NCBI GenBank assembly: GCA_008694505.1
Contig: VZDJ01000623.1
Span: 14,348,988-14,412,987, forward strand
Direction of reading: 5' to 3'
Length of the DNA: 64,000 bases
From: Cyanoderma ruficeps
Taxonomy: Eukaryota > Chordata > Aves > Passeriformes > Timaliidae
Shown here: positions 35,647 through 46,457 of the stretch, piece after piece
Position numbering within the stretch: position 1 is the stretch's first letter
Layout: every line of letters begins with the position of its first letter
The notes under the pieces: model-generated
Told to the model about the DNA's origin: nothing
What the model saw: the letters and a program-made list of their open reading frames with translations, nothing else
The model's database searches: none
Made by a program: the position numbers and the translations under genes

Positions 35647-38600
35647 GTATGTCCTGTTTTGGGGATCATTTACTGCTTTCCATTAACTTGGGGATTTCTG
35701 TCAGCTGAACGTTAAACAAAGTGGTGAAAATCCAGCCCCTCCGGATCAAATCCTGATTTTATTTTTTTTCATCTCATTCTACATGTGCAGCACACCTGGT
35801 AGTCCTGTATGACTCTTCACTGAGTGCATGTCCAGAAATGGATGAGCTTTCTTTTTTAATTGCAGTGGTGAGTGAAATCTCTGACACACAGAAGAACAGT
35901 AAATCAATGAATGTCAGCACTAAATAGAAGGAGCTGACTTTGTAAAACAAGGATAGCTGTTGTTTCAAATGCTGAAGTACAAGATAACAGTGCTGTTTCC
36001 TGATTATTTTTTTAAACCCAGGTATTTATACTCAAGCTGCAGGAAAAGAAATCCTAAACCAGAATGAAATGTGAGAGAAACGAGCACAGGGAATTCAAAA
36101 TTGAACCCCAGCAGTCTCTCAAAGCTCACTGTAGGTTCAATTTCATGACAGGCTAGTATTTAATAATCAGCGAAAGAAGCCAGAGTCATTCTGTCATAAT
36201 ACACACATCTTTCTCTGAACCTTTGGTAAGATTATTGCCTCAAAGAGTAAAGAATAAGAAAAAAAAATCCTAAAGTTTTTTATGGAGTATTTGATACATT
36301 ACAGTAGCAATACTTACGGCTGCAGATAAATTCCTACCCCAGCAGTGATTAACAGGAGTTCATGTATTCAATCTTTTTTATCCTTTCACTGTCTTTTTTC
36401 AGGTTCCACTGTCTAAAATGTGGCTGCACAGGTGAAGCTAAAGATGTAAGGCACAGATATAGATTGTCCCTAAAGATTGCTGACACTAATGATTTGTTTG
36501 ACATCACTGTTTTTGGAAGCTGCTTAGATCCATTCTTTGGGATCACCGCAGAGAATCTGCAGAGGTGAGGAATAGATTGTCTGACCATATAGCTGCTGCT
36601 AGTTATTCAGCCTAAAAAAACTGCCACGAGCCCAGGTGGGGGAAAAATGGGTAGGAAGTAACTGCCAAAGTGCTCCTTTCCAGCATTTCCTTGGTACCCA
36701 TCACCTTGAGAAAGTGCTGAAGTTTGTTTCTTCTTGAAATCTGGATGTGTTGGGATGGATTACTTCCAGGTAGTAGAAGAAATCCTCCACTTAACTATTG
36801 AAGGCAGCTACTATCTGTTAAGTGAACCTCACTGCTTGGTTGGTTGGACTTCTTCCTCGAGTTCTTTTTTCTTTTTTTGAGATGATTGAATTTCATTTTT
36901 TTAAGTATTAGTTGGCTTTTCCAGACAGAGGTTTTCTTTTTAATGGTTTGAATGCACCTTGTGACTATTTGGCAATATGGTGACATTTTCCTGAGGAAAG
37001 AAGGGATTTTTGAGAAAGTCTGTTAGTCCTCAGAGCCTGACTACCCACATTACAGGCTTCAGACTTTCTGAAATGTGAAACTGCCAGGGTGGGATATTCA
37101 GCTAGATTCCCTGCTTCTTTCTCTAGTCTGTTATTTTCCAATGCCTTGTGTTATCACTGGCTCAAAGGTGAATTGTTTGTAATGCCTATTAGCAGCATTA
37201 TTAACGTGCTGGTGACAGGCATTCTGCCCTACACTGCTGTACTGCTGTCAGCTGTGAAAAGCAGTTATTTCCATGTCTTCCATGGATACTACTGTGCTGT
37301 AAAGGCTGAGCAGGAAGGATGTGTAAGAAATAGCAGCATCTTGACAACATTGTACAGTCACTGTGTTGGCAGAAAAATCACAACCATGTGGGGAACCCCT
37401 GAAAGTTGTGTGTGTATTAGACCTCTTCAGAGGGGTTGTTTTGTTTGCTTTATCTCACTAACAAGTTGGGTGAACTAAACAATTGAATTTATTGTTCAAG
37501 GTTTTCCTGTTTTCATTCTAAGTTTAGTTGAAGCTAGCTCAGAATCTTTGCCTTAACATGTGTCCTCATTAGCACTATACTACAGCCAAAATGCTGTGTA
37601 AGGTCTCTTCCTCTGTTGATCCAGTACTTCTGTTTGTTTTCATTCTAGGTATATTCAAGGCTTCAATCAGCTGTCAGGAGAAACAGACACAGAGTCATCT
37701 ACAAGAGTATTAGTTCATGCAGTGGAAACCTGTTTCATTGGAAAAAAGTTTATATTTGGAGTGAAGGTAACTTTTAATCCACATTATGGCTTTTTAGGAG
37801 TTTCTGTAGCCATTTAGGGGTATACACTGAGTTATCAAAGCTTTGTGTACAACATCTTTTGGGACTTTGAGAAAATGTAAGGCTAGGACATGAGAAGGAT
37901 TGTGCTTCTTTTCCCCAAGACTCCTGTGGTTTTTTTTTTAATGAGTCACATCCAAGAATGATCTTGAATGGCAGTAGTCAGCTTACCAGCTTGTCAGGGT
38001 GCTTTTTGGAAAGCCTAAGCAATGCCAGCTCCTGGGCATATCAGTAACAGCTTGGAGTCTGTAAAAAAGCCATGTATGGTTGGAGCAAGAAACAGACTCT
38101 CTTTCCAAGCACTGCCCTACCTTTCCCATGCTATACAGTCTCCTTTCCAGTCTGAAATGTAAGGAAAAGCACATCCCCTTGTAGCCTTTTAATATTGCTG
38201 GATTTAAGAGCATTTTCAAAATGTTGTTAAAGTGCAGCTGCTCAACATCTGCACTGGTGGCTCTTTTACATGTTTAACACGTTTTTACATGCTTTGAAAT
38301 ATTAGTTCTTAGCAATATTTCTATAGAAACAGTCTTCAAGGTTCTCCTCAAGTGGTGCTTACGTGAGTCATTCGTATTATGAAATCTGTGAACTAAATCC
38401 TACCTGGCCTCTCCCACAGGTACATTGAGGGTTGTATCTGAGCTGAGATTTTTCCTGATGTACAGCATCTTAAGCAAAGGAAATTGGAGGACTTAATGGA
38501 TTAACTTTACCTGGAACCCTTGACGTGGTCTGTGGGCCTGATGTCCTGACAAATATAACTAATCCCAGGTAGCACCAGCCTTGTGGCTGTTGCTGCACAC

Positions 38601-41600
38601 ACAAGGGCTGAACACACGTTTGAAGGCTGTTCAGCCCTTGGCTCTGGACATTTCTGTATAGTCATATTCAGCTGTGTATACAGTTGTACCATCCCAGATA
38701 ATACTTAGAATCAGCATAACATACTTTTTAAAGACTTAACTAGGAGGGTGTTGTCCTTGGCTAACAGCCTTCAGCCTCAAACCTTGCACAGACTCAGGGA
38801 GGAGAAGGAGGCTTGTTAGAGATAACTGTATCTGCTTTTTGGCCTCTCTGGCTTTGCCAGACCTTGAGGGTTAGATGAGAAAGGATTTATTCACTTCTTA
38901 AAATATAAGCTAATTCTCTCTCTGTTTAATGTCATTTTTCACCTATAATTTTTGTATAGAGAGAAGCAGGTTTTATAAAGAATTGCAGCTGAAGCTCCTT
39001 TGGAGCACTGCTCTCTAAAAAAATCTGAGCAGATAAAGGTTGTAGCTTATTTCCCTTTCAGAGATGTAGTGCACAGAAAGTCTCATGCTGGTTTTGGCAG
39101 CTGAGCTGCCAAGTCAAGTATCTGGTACCAGAGTGCTTTGATTCAAGTGCTGTCCAGTGCCTCCTGGATAAAAGCAAAACTCTGGCCTTAGGCTGCCAGC
39201 CATTCACACTGAACTGCACCAGGGGAAGCCCGGAAGCATCCAGTGCCCTAAAGGGAGGAAGAAATTTTCTGTGAAGTCCTTTCTCAGAGTTCTTGGTTGT
39301 TTTTCCAGCTCCAAAACTCTGTAATTGCAACAAGCAAAGAACCTCTCACTGTGATGCCCTTTACAGCCCTTGCCAGGGTTTATTTCCCAGGGACTGCCTT
39401 GTGTGACAGGACTGTTTTGTATTCTCTTCTCTGCAGATCCTTACAAAAAGCAAGACCTAAATTTGTGCCTGACTTAAAAGACCTGTGTTAATATTTTTTT
39501 TTCTCTAAGTTGGTTGGTTTTTTTGTTTTCTTTCCCCCACCCAGGGCTGTGCAAGGGAAGATGGAGGGCATTCTGCTGCCAGCAGCACCTTGCAGAAGTG
39601 TTCCAGGATTAATAGAAATACAAAAAGCCTTGTGACGTGCCAGATCTTCCCGCCAAATGCTGCTCTTACTGGCCTTACTGTTATCAGCTGCTTAGATCGT
39701 CTCCTGCAGTCAGCAGAATTTAGGAGCTGTAATAACAGCTCATATCTACCTGATGTGTCACCAGCTCCCATAGATGAATCTCTCAGTGAGCTCAGCAGCT
39801 TGTCTAGCCTGAGCAGGAGCTCCTGTTTTGTTCAGTCTAGTGGCAGGGAAAGTTTTTTAGGGTGCTGGCAGCAATCCTTCAGTCTGACTTCATCTGTTGC
39901 TTGGGTAACAGCAGAAGACTTTCCCACTCTGGAAGTGGGAAAGCTGGCGAGTGAACAGCATGAACAAGAGGAGAGGCCTGTCTCTGCAGAATTGGGCAGT
40001 GTAAGCCTCAACAATCAAACTCTTTGGGACTCACAGTTTCTGATCTCTTCTGTGAAGGAGGGGGATAAAGAGAAGGATAATGAATCCAGTTCACAGCTCA
40101 GACGGACTGACTGTATCTCTGCAACTGATAAACGGGAGAGAGTTTCCTCTTCAAACACTGAATGTTCACGTGGAAACAGTTCCAAGTTGTTACAACATCC
40201 CTTGGAATCTGAGGTAAAAAACAATTGCCCAAAAACTGATAGTAGAAATTACTGTTACCCAGAAAAATCCCACAACTCCCTTGTTTGCAAGAGAGATGCT
40301 TCATCTCCTAATCATGTAAATGGAGTGTCTCAGATGGACTCTATGCTTTGGGAAGAGCTCCCATTCTCAGAAAGCCTAAATGAATTGTTAGTCAGACTAG
40401 AGGGTGGCAGGAGCATTGTGACATCACCCGGCCTTGATGCAGGCAAACGTGTCTCTCTTGAAAGCAGCAAGTGGGGTGTAAATCTTAACAGATCATATTC
40501 CAGGCAAGCTGTAGGTGATTTGCCTGCAGCCAGTGTCTCAGGGAGGCTCTTGTCACCAGCAGAGAATGATAGTTGGGAGAACACAGTGTCTGCTTGTCTT
40601 CAGTCAAATGCAAACCCTCCGAATGATGTCTCCCAGTATGAGTCTTCTCCTAGTGATTTATCTTCAACCCTCAAGGAAGGTGGAGCATCCCCGCCAGTTA
40701 CACCAGAGCTTTCCATTTCTCAGAGCAGATGTGTGCAGTCCAAAGAAGCAAAAACTGACCCTGCAAATTCATCTTGGTCTTTTATTAGGCTGCATAGAGA
40801 AACCTCCTGTTTAAAAAAGAGCAAGACAGCCACCTGTGTGCATTCTGAAAGCTGTTTAGCTGCTTGTGAAAATAAAGAAAACTATTGTACACCAAGCCAA
40901 AAAACAGATCTTACAGGGGCCCAGGTCTCTGATCCACCAACTCCCAACAATGCAAGAAGGATATATAAAAGAGAATTAAAACCATTGGCAGAACTGTCAG
41001 ATAATACCTTCAAAAGTGTTAGTAGGAAAGAGCTGCAGTGGAACAACATCTTCCCTGAAGGCAGCTACAATGCTTCTGCTGATCTCTTTGATGCAAGCGT
41101 AAGAGAGGTAGAAAAACCTGTGGAATTCTTAAATAAATCATGTAACTCTTTAATACAGGAAGATACTTTGACAGAGAAGGTCACAGCTGAATCAGTGCTT
41201 TCTCCTGGTGGTGTTCCTTGTAGCAGTTCAAAACTGAGCTCATCCCTACACAGGTCTCCTCATGCTTTTAGCAATCACAGCACACCTGTAACTTTCTCCT
41301 TTTGTGATTCAGAATGCAGTTCAGTTTGCGCTCAGGACTTTGTTCCTCACTCACAGTCAACTCCTATGACAAAACCTCTGCAGAAACTGTGGCCTGTTGG
41401 GGAAAGAAGCTCTTTTATCACCATCTTCACCCCTAAAAATCCCACTAAAATCCATTCCAAATGCAAGCGATCCAGGTCTTCCTTCCAGAACACTCTGCTG
41501 CAGCAGCTTACCGGCAAGTTAGGGAAATGTGGGAGACCAAGGAACAGGGAAGGAAAAGGAAGTGGTAGCTCTGCTTCCCCGCACTTCCTTAACAGCCAGC

Positions 41601-42019
41601 TGCCTGCCAGCTTGGAGGAGTGGATCCCTCCATCTTCAAACAAAGGGCTGAAACCAACTGCATCTTTAAATTTAAAAACAGTTACCTGGGCTGCTGACTT
41701 GCAATCCACCTGTGGGCACACTGACAGGAACCCTATTTCTGGAAGCGGAAAGAACAATGAAAATGATGAAAACCTCATCCAAAATAAGAGAATAAGCCCT
41801 GGGGATAGAGCCAGGATTCTAACAACTCCTTTATCTGCAAGGGTCGCCAAAACCTCGTTTTTAAATGATCCAGTCTCAAAAACTTGTTCTCCTTCAGAAG
41901 GTGAGAATCGCCTCTCAAGTGAAAATTATTCAGGGATTGTGTTGGAAGGGCCAACTGTCTGGTCTCCTGAGCTGTTCTTCCAAGCACAGACCCCTTTTTC
42001 CAATAAGCCAAAATGCTAA
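35534..42019 (+). CDS. DDIAS: DDIAS, DNA damage-induced apoptosis suppressor (4 coding exons, complete)
   Basis: Known as noxin/C11orf82: an anti-apoptotic, S/G2-linked factor with an N-terminal fold like the RPA1 C-terminal DNA-binding domain. Exons 35534-35646, 36403-36564, 37649-37766 and 39545-42019 join to 2868 nt, 955 residues (human 998). The start is fixed by an in-frame TGA at 35519-35521 just after the acceptor. The N-terminus carries a zinc-ribbon pattern, C25-x2-C28 and C41-x2-C44, then OB-fold-like strands (LSLKIADTNDLFDITVFGSCLDPFFG). The long last exon is Ser-rich and probably disordered, with islands conserved with human: LPFSESLNELL (about residue 403), SYNASADLFD (about 637), QDFVPHSQSTP (about 729) and WSPELF (937). 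The assignment rests on remembered human sequence and gene order. Confidence 0.94.
36403..36564 (+). CDS. DDIAS: DDIAS coding exon 2
   Basis: This exon is 162 nt, acceptor TTTTTTCAG and donor GTGAGG. It carries the second CxxC (CLKCG) and the strands RYRLSLKIADTNDLFDITVFG with SCLDPFFG, which match the human OB-fold region. Confidence 0.94.
37649..37766 (+). CDS. DDIAS: DDIAS coding exon 3
   Basis: This exon is 118 nt, acceptor CATTCTAG and donor GTAACT, phase 0 at its end. It encodes YIQGFNQLSGET...LVHAVETCFIGKKFIFGVK, matching the human segment before the long exon. Confidence 0.93.
38602..38640. repeat. Perfect inverted repeat, 13-bp arms, 13-nt loop
   Basis: CAAGGGCTGAACA (38602-38614) and TGTTCAGCCCTTG (38628-38640) flank a 13-nt spacer. 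It lies in the intron before the long DDIAS exon. Confidence 0.9.
39545..42019 (+). CDS. DDIAS: DDIAS coding exon 4 (long terminal exon)
   Basis: This 2475-nt exon, phase 0, acceptor CCCACCCAG, ends in TAA. It opens with GCAREDGGHS and then SLVTCQIFPPN...LTGLTVISCLDRLLQSAEF (end of the OB-like domain), followed by about 750 Ser/Thr-rich residues. ENKENY near residue 575 contains a KEN tripeptide. The C-terminal WSPELF is conserved with human DDIAS. Confidence 0.95.
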   Translation, partial: GCAREDGGHSAASSTLQKCSRINRNTKSLVTCQIFPPNAALTGLTVISCLDRLLQSAEFRSCNNSSYLPDVSPAPIDESLSELSSLSSLSRSSCFVQSSGRESFLGCWQQSFSLTSSVAWVTAEDFPTLEVGKLASEQHEQEERPVSAELGSVSLNNQTLWDSQFLISSVKEGDKEKDNESSSQLRRTDCISATDKRERVSSSNTECSRGNSSKLLQHPLESEVKNNCPKTDSRNYCYPEKSHNSLVCKRDASSPNHVNGVSQMDSMLWEELPFSESLNELLVRLEGGRSIVTSPGLDAGKRVSLESSKWGVNLNRSYSRQAVGDLPAASVSGRLLSPAENDSWENTVSACLQSNANPPNDVSQYESSPSDLSSTLKEGGASPPVTPELSISQSRCVQSKEAKTDPANSSWSFIRLHRETSCLKKSKTATCVHSESCLAACENKENYCTPSQKTDLTGAQVSDPPTPNNARRIYKRELKPLAELSDNTFKSVSRKELQWNNIFPEGSYNASADLFDASVREVEKPVEFLNKSCNSLIQEDTLTEKVTAESVLSPGGVPCSSSKLSSSLHRSPHAFSNHSTPVTFSFCDSECSSVCAQDFVPHSQSTPMTKPLQKLWPVGERSSFITIFTPKNPTKIHSKCKRSRSSFQNTLLQQLTGKLGKCGRPRNREGKGSGSSASPHFLNSQLPASLEEWIPPSSNKGLKPTASLNLKTVTWAADLQSTCGHTDRNPISGSGKNNENDENLIQNKRISPGDRARILTTPLSARVAKTSFLNDPVSKTCSPSEGENRLSSENYSGIVLEGPTVWSPELFFQAQTPFSNKPKC

Positions 42020-42244
42020 GAAAGATACATTGCTATGCTGTGTTCTTTTTAATTATATTTTTTAAACTTTTGGGAAGGATCCAGTGGAAGAAAAGAGCTA
42101 TTTAAAAGTTAAATTATTTATACCCCTGATGGCATATGTCTTGCAAAGAGGAGTCAGGTTTATTTTCAGACCTTTGTACCACAGAGATGAGGGAAATTAG
42201 AATTTGTATTTACTGTATTTTCTTGGAAATTAATTAGGATGTGC

Positions 42245-42250
42245 AATAAA
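42245..42250 (+). terminator. DDIAS: DDIAS poly(A) signal
   Basis: AATAAA lies 226 nt after the DDIAS stop and is followed within 30 nt by a GT-rich element (TTTTGTAAATGTGTGAG). Cleavage is expected near 42265-42275. Confidence 0.75.
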
Positions 42251-42279
42251 CACTTTTGTAAATGTGTGAGTATGGACTA

Positions 42280-45200
42280 GATCTCACTTCATAATGTACA
42301 AGTAGGTGAAGTGTTTTAATATGTTCACTGTTGTCTTTTCATCACAAGAGCCACTCCAGAATCTTGCCTGATGACCCTCTTGGGAGAAGGGCCAAGTTTT
42401 CATCAAAGATATGATTGTGTCTTGTATCTGAGCCCATTTGGGATCCTGTGACAGCCTTGAAGTGGGTGAAGGGGGCCATCCTGAGAGCTTGGTAGCAGCT
42501 CCCAGTTTTCCTACAGGCTTTTTCAAGTTAAAGACTGTTAGTGGCAGATTCCTGACAGTGTCTTTCCTCTCCTTGCTTTAAGGTCTTCCTTATCCCTAAC
42601 CCAGAACAGTTGCATTTGGGGTCATTGAACAGAGAAATCCTGGATCTGCTGCTTGTAAGCTTGTAAGTCAGGTCCTGCAAAAGGATGTGGGAATCTGGTG
42701 GCACAGGATCTGAGCAGCCTGAAAATGCTGACATTTTGTTGTGAGTGAGAGTTTCAAAGTCCCTAGTGTGGCCCAAGGGGGTGGAGGGGATGCATCACAC
42801 TTGTAGAACCAGAAACAGACCTAAAAGTACTTGCTGTGACTTCTTTTGAGGTATAAAACGAATATGAACCATTTACATTATGACTGGTGACAGGGAGGGG
42901 TTACCTGGTTTCTTCTCAGCTGCAAGGTGAATATTTTTATCTTCCTATGTTTGAGGCCTCATATAATTTCAGCTGCACCTACTTAAGCCTCCCTCTTTGT
43001 TCAGAAGAGTTTTTCAGGAATAAGGACATTTACTTTCACTACCTTGTTCCTTATCCATGATTTTTAGCATGGATCACTATCACAGAACATGCAGGTAAAC
43101 TTTTTCAGTCTCTAGCCTAAGTTCTGTACCTTCTAATCAAGTGCTTTTCCCTTTGAGGGATGGGAGGGAGAAGGGTATTTGGGATCAAACAAGTTTCTCC
43201 TGTGGCTGAGAAGGGTATAAATGAGGTACAGCCTCTCCTGCAGGGTGCAGATGTGCTAAGGCTGCAGACATTCCTATAGGCTGACCCAAGAAAAAGTTAC
43301 ACAGGGTTATGCAGCAGGTCTGCACAGGCAAATTCCTTCTACAAAGAAGCTTTTCCAAGTCAGCATTGGTTGGTTTGGTTATTATTTTTTCCCTCCTTAT
43401 TTACAGTTGAAATCTAGGCACAGGTTCAAAGACTTGCCTGACATTGAAAGGACATGGAGCACATCTCTGGAGATCACTGAAAGACCTTATCTCTTCTTGC
43501 TGTCCTCAGCAAGATACTCAAGCACACCACAAAAGTTCTTCTGGTGTTTAAGGATCCTGCAACAGCAGATGGCAGTGGAAAGAGGCATAAGATTTCTTCT
43601 GACAGGTTCAAGCCTAGAGCCCTGCAGTCCCTGAACTTTAGACAGAAACAGAAGAAAAAACATCTTGTTATAGCAAAGAGAGAGACAGAAAAAGAGGAGA
43701 ATTAGGCATCACAATTTTTAAGTGTTTAATTGATAAACTGATGCTGTTTTTAAATTGAGAAAGAGGAAGTTTAGGTTAGATATGCAGAAAAAATTGTTCA
43801 CCGTGAGGGTGGTGAAGTACTGGCACAGGTTGCCCAGAGAAGCCATGGATATGCCATCCCTGGAAGTGTTCAAGGCCAGGCTGGATGAAGCTCTGAGCAA
43901 CCTGGTCTGGGGGAAGGTGTCCCTGCCCGTGGCAGGGGGATTGGAACAGTCTTAAAGACCTTTAAAGTCCCTTCCAACCCGAGAGCATTCTTTGGTTCTG
44001 TGACCAAGGTAACCTGTGAATGGGGTCGCTTGCTAAGTGTGGTGCCAGTGCCAGCCCTGCTGCAGGACATGGCAGGGCTCTGCTGGAAGGGACACAGCCC
44101 TGTGCAAGGCTTCCTGGCACAGCCAGAGGGACAGGAGGTAAGGGCAGAAGTTGTAAGGGCTGTTGCAAGCTGCTGCTGAGTTGTCCAGCTGAGCTTTAGC
44201 CCAGCAAATCAGTGCACCAAAACCACACCAGGGCTGCTTCGATCAGGGTAGGGCAGGGCTCCAGGATGAGGCCAAGTGAAAAGTCCTGGACTTGTGCCTG
44301 CATTTACCAAGTGCTGTGCCTATTGAAAAGATTTTATGGATTGCAAATAAAATCCTACTTGGGGATTTTATTGGGGCAAGTGGAAAAGGAGTAAGAAATG
44401 TTGCCTGCCTGGAAATTATAAATCTGCATGTATAGCTTATGTGGAAGAAATCAAGTGAAAGCATTACTCATACCCAAATCACTGAGCATAGCAAAGGCAA
44501 TACAGAAAAGGTTTTAAGACATCATAACACTTGAAATCAGTTTTTTCTACTGCAGCACACAATAGGGTACTACGGCTCTTAAAGCACTCCCTTGTGATGA
44601 ACTGGACAGATACCCACTCTATCACCAGAGACTAGAACTGATCCAAGTGAGACACCAGAGACTTGATGAAGCTGGCTGTGAAACACTGCTAGAGCTTCTA
44701 CATCGTATACCTGACAGCATCTTGACATGAAATGTTTGGTCCAGCATGAGTGATTTTATTCAGCAGACAATTCATTCACATACTACGGTGATAGCTTTGG
44801 TGCAGGCTGATGTGATTATAATTATAAGCTTGTACAAAAAGACTAAAGCTCAGCATGTTTAATTCTGAGGGTAATAAAACTCCTGAAAATGCTTACTGGG
44901 TTTGTGATTGATTCCCTATGCACAGAAATCCATAAGTCAAGACAAGATTTTAAATGAGGCGGGACTGTCTGTGCCATGCCATTGAAATTAAAGCAGGGCA
45001 CTCAGATCTCCTGTGCTTTGTGCAAGACGACTGCACACAGGGTGAGAGCAAGAAGTATTGTTGTGTGACAGGCCCCTGTCAGCAACATGACACCTCCTGG
45101 GCAGAGCTCCCCACATGCTCGGCAGGGAGACTGACCATGAGAGGATGGAAGAGGGGCAGAAAAAGCTCTCTTGCTTTTGCTCCTGTAGTCAGCCAGCCTT

Positions 45201-46440
45201 GCATTTCTTCCCCTGGGCAGCCTGTTCCCTTTTTGCAGGGAGGCTTTGTGTGCTCACATTCCTTTCCTCCCTCAGCAAAGCCTGGCACAGGCTGTACCCT
45301 TGCTGCTACACCTGCTGAACATGAAGGTTGCACATCCCAGTGGTTACATGCTCCTTGGAAGGAAGAGCTGCCACTCTTCACCTGCACCTTACCTTTCCCC
45401 AGGAAGAGCTTGGTCTGTTTTCTCCAGCCTTCACTGCCAAAAGCAACACACTCTAGCCCTCCTTTCTTTCAGTAAATATTCACTTCCAAAGAGATCTGAG
45501 CATCTGAAGGATGCTCCCTTCCCCGCCCTTTGCCTTGTTCCTACCTAGAAGCATACAGGGACTTTTCCCTATCCAAATACCTCTCTGTTCTCTCACTGAT
45601 TCAAATTGCCAGCTTCCTGGGGAAGGAAGAGCAGATGGTCCAGTCCTCATGTCAGACATTTACCAAGGAAGGAGCTTCAAGGTCAGTGGAAGAGGCAATA
45701 AAGGACACATGGTGTCTTCAAGCTTCACAGCTCGTTTCTCAGTGTGTTAGCAGGAGTCATCTTTGAAGTGGGGCACAGCACAGGGGAGGCACCTGATCCC
45801 CACAAGGAGTCAGAGCACAAACTCTATGTATTTACCAAAATACAAAAGCCTTAAAATGGGAGATCTTGTCCAAAAAGATTCTAGGCCTCGAGGAAGGCCA
45901 TTGGTGAACTCCAGTGGATTCAGTGAGAATGAAAACAGCAAATTGAAGGCTGAACGAAAGGAATGGGATTAAAAAAAAAAAAAAAGTGACTGGGTCAAAG
46001 AATAGAAGACAACCAAAGCATCCAACAACCATCCAACATTTATCCTACACAAATCCAGCATCTTGTTAGGACAAGGTTTAACCTGCCACAGGTTTGCAAG
46101 GTCAGTGAGTGGATGGTGCCTCCATCAAAGGTCACCCTCTAGTGCCTGATGCTGGCATTTCTTTGGCATTTCAAACCTCTACAATTTCTCCTACTTTGAG
46201 TACTATTTTTTTCTTCCAGTGCAAAGAGACCTCGCTGCCATGGGCAGCAGCTTTACATCTGCTCTTCTTGTGAAGTCTCAGGGCTGCAAGAACCTCGGTA
46301 TGCTCAGCCCAAGCAGAAAGTCCTTAGTAGCCATTCGTTTGCTGGTCTAATGTCAAATCATGTCAATTGAGTGCCTGGTATTTAAGTTGCAGTCCAAATC
46401 AAAAACCAAACAAATCAAGCACTTTAAACACCAAGTGGAA
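42280..46440. other. Intergenic space between the DDIAS and RAB30 3' ends
   Basis: It holds one CR1 3' fragment (43755-44003), a GC-richer part with several overlapping but unrecognised plus-strand frames (44950-45770), an A15 tract at about 45971 and a small exon-like frame at 46221-46370. No gene is supported. Confidence 0.55.
43755..44003 (+). mobile_element. CR1 3'-end fragment between DDIAS and RAB30
   Basis: GGTTGCCCAGAGAAGCCATG, CCCTGGAAGTGTTCAAGGCC and GTCCCTTCCAACCCGAGAGC follow the CR1 3' consensus in plus orientation. It is the best preserved of the plus-strand copies. Confidence 0.9.
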
Positions 46441-46451
46441 AGGATTAAACA

Positions 46452-46457
46452 TTTATT
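46452..46457 (-). terminator. RAB30: Candidate distal poly(A) signal of RAB30
   Basis: On the minus strand GTAAATAAATG is followed by a strongly GT-rich stretch (46380-46440, for example TTGATTTGTTTGGTTTTTG), a textbook cleavage-site layout. DDIAS, its convergent neighbour, ends 4.2 kb away. Confidence 0.5.

Noticed and set aside
41347..41850. 167-codon minus-strand frame
   Set aside because: It is antisense to the well-supported long DDIAS exon.
45971..45985. A15 tract, possible tail of a processed pseudogene
   Set aside because: The sequence before it has no recognisable parent coding frame, no poly(A) signal and no clear flanking duplication.
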